Origin: Deltaproteobacteria bacterium
GTDB lineage: Bacteria > Desulfobacterota > Binatia > Binatales > Binataceae
Length of the DNA stretch: 32,455 nt
Reading direction: 5' to 3'
NCBI GenBank assembly: GCA_021827495.1
Contig: JAKAVN010000023.1
Coordinates: forward strand, 1 to 32,455
Part shown: in pieces, positions 25,201-32,455 of the stretch
How positions within the stretch are numbered: position 1 is the stretch's first letter
Layout: the number at the start of each line of letters is the position of its first letter
The notes under the pieces: generated by a model
Databases searched by the model: none
What the model saw: only the letters and a program-made list of their open reading frames with translations
What the model was told of the DNA's origin: nothing
Program-made: the position numbers and the translations under genes

Positions 25201-25427
25201 GAGCCGATGGCCGCCTCCTTTTAGGGCTCAAGACATGCTCTGGCGTTAATACGAACATAATTCTATTATGACCTCATCATATTTTCCTAAAACGCGCCTC
25301 ATGCTGGTTTCCTCAGGCTGATAATTCGACCTATAAAGTCGCATCTTTTGGATTTTTGAGAGGCCTATCAAACCAATGTTTGATTATACTCATCGGGGCG
25401 GCGGGTGATGGCGATGATTTTCTTTAC

Positions 25428-25457
25428 TTGAGGGCAACTTCGGACTAAACTTAAAAC
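25428..25457 (+). promoter_or_regulatory. Possible gyrB promoter
   Basis: TTGAGG (25428-25433), 18-bp spacer, TAAAAC (25452-25457). It would give a leader of about 117 bases. Weak match; several other AT-rich options exist nearby. Confidence 0.25.
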
Positions 25458-25487
25458 ATCAGCAAACACAGTATCGGCGCTGGGTGA

Positions 25488-27992
<2,505 letters not shown>

Positions 27993-28042
27993 CGGACGTT
28001 GCCGGGCGAAGTGAATTCAATAGCAATTTGAGCTCTCCCTAA

Positions 28043-28066
28043 CCCTCTCCTTGGACAAGGAGAGGG
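28043..28066 (+). repeat. Perfect hairpin between gyrB and gyrA
   Basis: CCCTCTCCTT (28043-28052), loop GGAC, AAGGAGAGGG (28057-28066): a 10-bp perfect stem preceded by CTCTCCCTAA. This kind of CCCTCTCC/GGAGAGGG hairpin is a widespread intergenic repeat. There is no U tract, so it is not a classic terminator. Confidence 0.6.
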
Positions 28067-28137
28067 GAAAGAATTCTCCTGAACAAGGACTACATACTTG
28101 AATCAGGACACGGGCGAGGCAAGAGGCATGATGGACA

Positions 28138-30681
<2,544 letters not shown>

Positions 30682-30865
30682 TCGACAAACTGAGAGCGAC
30701 TGTCTCCGCTGTCAAGCATTAGGAGGGCAATAAAGGGTTCGGGACGTTCGGCACGGATGGTACGAGAGCCAGTCCAATACTCGGTTCGGACCAGGCCCTC
30801 GGAGGGTGTCGGAAATTTCGTGTTTGTGAGCCATACAATGAAGGCCTTAAGGGCGGGAGGAAGGT

Positions 30866-32089
30866 ATGGCAACGGACCGGGAAGAACGGATTAGCGATGA
30901 AGTATTGGACGAGCTGTTGGAGGGGCGGGAACCGGCGACGGTATTTGAAAGCGGCGGTTTGATCGACGAGCTGAAAAAGCGGTTGGCGGAGCGGATGCTC
31001 GATGGAGAGATGGATCACCATCCGGGCAGCGAGGAGGAAGCAGAAGCGGGCAATCATCGCAACGGCTACGGGGCCAAGACGGTCCTGACGGACACGGGCA
31101 AGCTGGAGCTGTCGATTCCCCGCGATCGCCACGGGCGTTTCGACCCGGTGCTGATCGGCAAGTGCCGGCGGCGGTTCGCGGGCTTCGACGACAAAATCAT
31201 CGCGCTGTACGCGCGCGGGCTGACGACGCGCGAGATCGCGGCGCACGTGGGCGAGCTCCACGGAGTCGAGATCTCACCGGACCTGGTGAGCGCGGTGACC
31301 GCCGCGGTGCTCGAGGAGGTGGCGGCGTGGCAGGGCCGGGGATTGGACGCGACCTATGCGATCGTGTTCTGTGACGCGATCCGGGTCAAAATCCGCGACG
31401 AAGGGATGGGCAACCACCGGGCGGTATATCTGGCCATTGGCGTACGCTGCTCGGGACACAAGGAAATCCTTGGGATTTGGATCGAGCAGACCGAGGGCGC
31501 GAAGTTCTGGCCGCGGGTGGCAACCGAACTGCGCAACCGCGGCTGCCAGGACATCCTGATCGCGGTGGTGGACGGGCTCAAGGGTTTTCCCGAGGCGATC
31601 ACCACGGTGTTTCCGCGCACGGTGGTGCAGACCTGCATCGTGCGCCTGATCCGTTACTCGATGCACTGCGCGTCGTGGAAGGAACGGCGCCCGGTCGCGG
31701 CGGCGCTCAACCCCGTGTACCAGGCGGAATCGGCGGCGGCGGCCCGCGAGCGGTTGGAGGAATTCGACCGCGGCCCGTGGGGGAAAAAATATCCCGCGAT
31801 CGCGCAAAGCCGGCGGCGCAACTGGGAGCAGGTGATTCCGTTCTTCGCGGTTGCCCCCGAGCTGCGCGAAATCATGCACACCACCAATGCGATCGAGAGC
31901 CTAAATGCTCAAGTGCGCAAGGCAGTCAGAGGCCGCGGCCATTTTCCCGGCGAGGAGGCGGCCGCCAAGCTCATCTGGCTGGTGCTGCGCAATGTTCAGG
32001 CGCGCTGGAAAAATCCGCCGATCACGTGGCAAGCTGCGAAAGCCCAATTGGCGATCCAGTTCGAGGACCGATTCCCGCTGACGGAATGA
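30866..32089 (+). CDS. IS256-family (mutator-type) transposase
   Basis: A 407-residue DDE transposase. The N-terminal part holds GNHRNGYGAKTVLTDTGKLELSIPRDRHG and a helix-turn-helix-like region (GLTTREIAAHVGELHGVEIS). The catalytic acids are Asp170 (FCDAIRV), Asp236 (AVVDGLKGFPEAI) and Glu344 (TTNAIESLNAQVRK). The family's C-x-x-H motif after the second Asp reads C-I-V-R260, losing the His, which could weaken activity. GGGAGG five bases ahead supports ATG 30866. The frame is complete and ends with the usual QFEDRFPL tail, so the element is recent. Confidence 0.93.
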   Translation: MATDREERISDEVLDELLEGREPATVFESGGLIDELKKRLAERMLDGEMDHHPGSEEEAEAGNHRNGYGAKTVLTDTGKLELSIPRDRHGRFDPVLIGKCRRRFAGFDDKIIALYARGLTTREIAAHVGELHGVEISPDLVSAVTAAVLEEVAAWQGRGLDATYAIVFCDAIRVKIRDEGMGNHRAVYLAIGVRCSGHKEILGIWIEQTEGAKFWPRVATELRNRGCQDILIAVVDGLKGFPEAITTVFPRTVVQTCIVRLIRYSMHCASWKERRPVAAALNPVYQAESAAAARERLEEFDRGPWGKKYPAIAQSRRRNWEQVIPFFAVAPELREIMHTTNAIESLNAQVRKAVRGRGHFPGEEAAAKLIWLVLRNVQARWKNPPITWQAAKAQLAIQFEDRFPLTE

Positions 32090-32271
32090 GCAATGATGGA
32101 ACCACTGGCATTATATCGCCGCGCTAGCCTCCGCGCCGGTACGCCGTCAAGGGTTCGCGCGCTGCGCGCGCCGGCTCGCGCCGCCCTTGACCGCGACCGT
32201 CGCTCCGGCTGGAAGGTGATTATGCAGTCGCCGTTGGCGACTGCTGCGTCAAACAGCCATTCACCACTAAC
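32090..32271 (+). other. Non-coding, structured 3' segment of the IS256 element
   Basis: Two strong inverted repeats: GTCAAGGG (32146-32153) with CCCTTGAC (32184-32191), enclosing further CGCGCGC pairing, and GCAGTCGCC (32224-32232) with GGCGACTGC (32236-32244) around a 3-base loop. They may block read-through into the element or form a stable RNA. No ORF is convincing here. Confidence 0.5.
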
Positions 32272-32301
32272 TGCTCACACACGAAATTCCTGACGCTCCC
32301 C

Positions 32302-32454
32302 TTCCTTCCAGTACGCCTGGTCGCCGAACACCGCGCGCTCCCGCCCGTGCGGCAACGCGGGCATTTGCGTGATGTCGGCCGCCGCCGCGTTGGTCGCCGT
32401 CACCGTGTGAACGAGGCCGCGGCGGTCCGCCCCGATGTGCGGCTTCATGCCAAA
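32302..32454 (-). pseudogene. IS5-family transposase fragment, cut by the IS256 element
   Basis: The minus strand reads FGMKPHIGADRRGLVHTVTA, then NAAAADITQMPALPHGRERAVFGDQAYWKE, the central part of an IS5-type DDE transposase with the first and second catalytic Asp regions (HIGAD, FGDQAY). The reading frame then crosses into the IS256 end and stops at 32275, so the C-terminal part with the catalytic Glu is missing. The 5' part lies outside the window. The missing C-terminal part was not found on the far side of the IS256 element, so the insertion was followed by, or came with, a deletion. Confidence 0.75.
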
Positions 32455-32455
32455 G

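Larger units (their letters stand above)
30801..32301 (+). mobile_element. IS256-family insertion sequence
   Basis: Imperfect terminal inverted repeats bound the element. The left end (30801-30830) has GGAAATTTCGTGTTTGTGAG, and the right end (32272-32301) reads, on the complementary strand, GGAATTTCGTGTGTGAG with GCGTC before it. The transposase fills most of the interior. About 210 non-coding bases with strong hairpins lie between its stop and the right end. No matching target-site duplication is visible (AGGCCCTC left, TTCCTTCC right). On the right it abuts a truncated IS5-family transposase. Confidence 0.75.

Noticed and set aside
25022-25249. 75-codon plus-strand ORF before gyrB
   Set aside because: It spans a repeat, a hairpin and a rho-independent terminator; composition is that of random GC-rich frame.
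30682-30800. Minus-strand coding continuation of the IS5 transposase left of the IS256 element
   Set aside because: Its translation has no similarity to the expected C-terminal IS5 segment and no catalytic Glu context.
32093-32293. 66-codon plus-strand ORF after the transposase
   Set aside because: It runs through two strong hairpins and the terminal repeat, and has no ribosome binding site or recognisable feature.

Overview
The window is a GC-rich chromosomal segment of a Gram-negative, LPS-bearing bacterium. Evidence for this is the Kdo synthesis genes, lptC/lptA, DsbD, RapZ/PtsN/sigma-54, and a long (803-residue) GyrB of the proteobacterial type. RNase Y next to such a cluster suggests a deltaproteobacterial-like lineage (Desulfobacterota, Myxococcota or Binatota sensu lato). 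The exact phylum cannot be fixed by reading alone.

Layout. 1-1891: 3' end of rny, a ferritin-like protein, then tRNA-Gln(CUG) and tRNA-Glu(CUC). 2171-4964 (minus strand): an NTF2-like protein, an iron-type alcohol dehydrogenase and a secreted L,D-transpeptidase. 5069-6917: two flavin-reductase-like proteins and a GT2 glycosyltransferase. 6918-7528: a small secreted histidine-rich protein behind a near-consensus sigma-54 promoter and in front of two stem-loop terminators. 7560-9826: a TPR lipoprotein-like/secreted protein, a D,D-carboxypeptidase and a 42-residue very basic ORF. 9915-12443: a decayed Eco29kI-type restriction-modification cassette (vsr, C5 methyltransferase, GIY-YIG nuclease) carrying four frame disruptions and bounded by near-identical 21-bp direct repeats. 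12558-21333: the conserved envelope/regulatory block kdsB-pyrG-kdsA-(small membrane protein)-lptC-lptA-rpoN-hpf-ptsN-rapZ. 21631-24892: ribBA-like gene with a dead GTP cyclohydrolase half, and dsbD. 24893-25580: structured repeats, a terminator and an AT-rich leader. 25581-30681: gyrB and gyrA. 30801-32455: an IS256-family element abutting a truncated IS5-family transposase at the window edge.

How the genes fit together. kdsA and kdsB make and activate Kdo, pyrG supplies the CTP that KdsB uses, and LptC/LptA carry LPS across the periplasm. RpoN, HPF, PtsN and RapZ are the usual sigma-54 downstream neighbours. The sigma-54-like site at 7044 is a candidate target of the RpoN encoded about 10 kb away. 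The ribBA and flavin-reductase genes both concern flavins but are not adjacent.

Most notable points: the indel-riddled restriction cassette between direct repeats while about 28 kb of neighbouring genes stay open; the His-rich/collagen-like secreted protein with a sigma-54 promoter and two 10-bp repeats phased by 20 bp; a recurring promoter geometry that predicts leaderless mRNAs; and a RibBA whose three zinc cysteines are all replaced.
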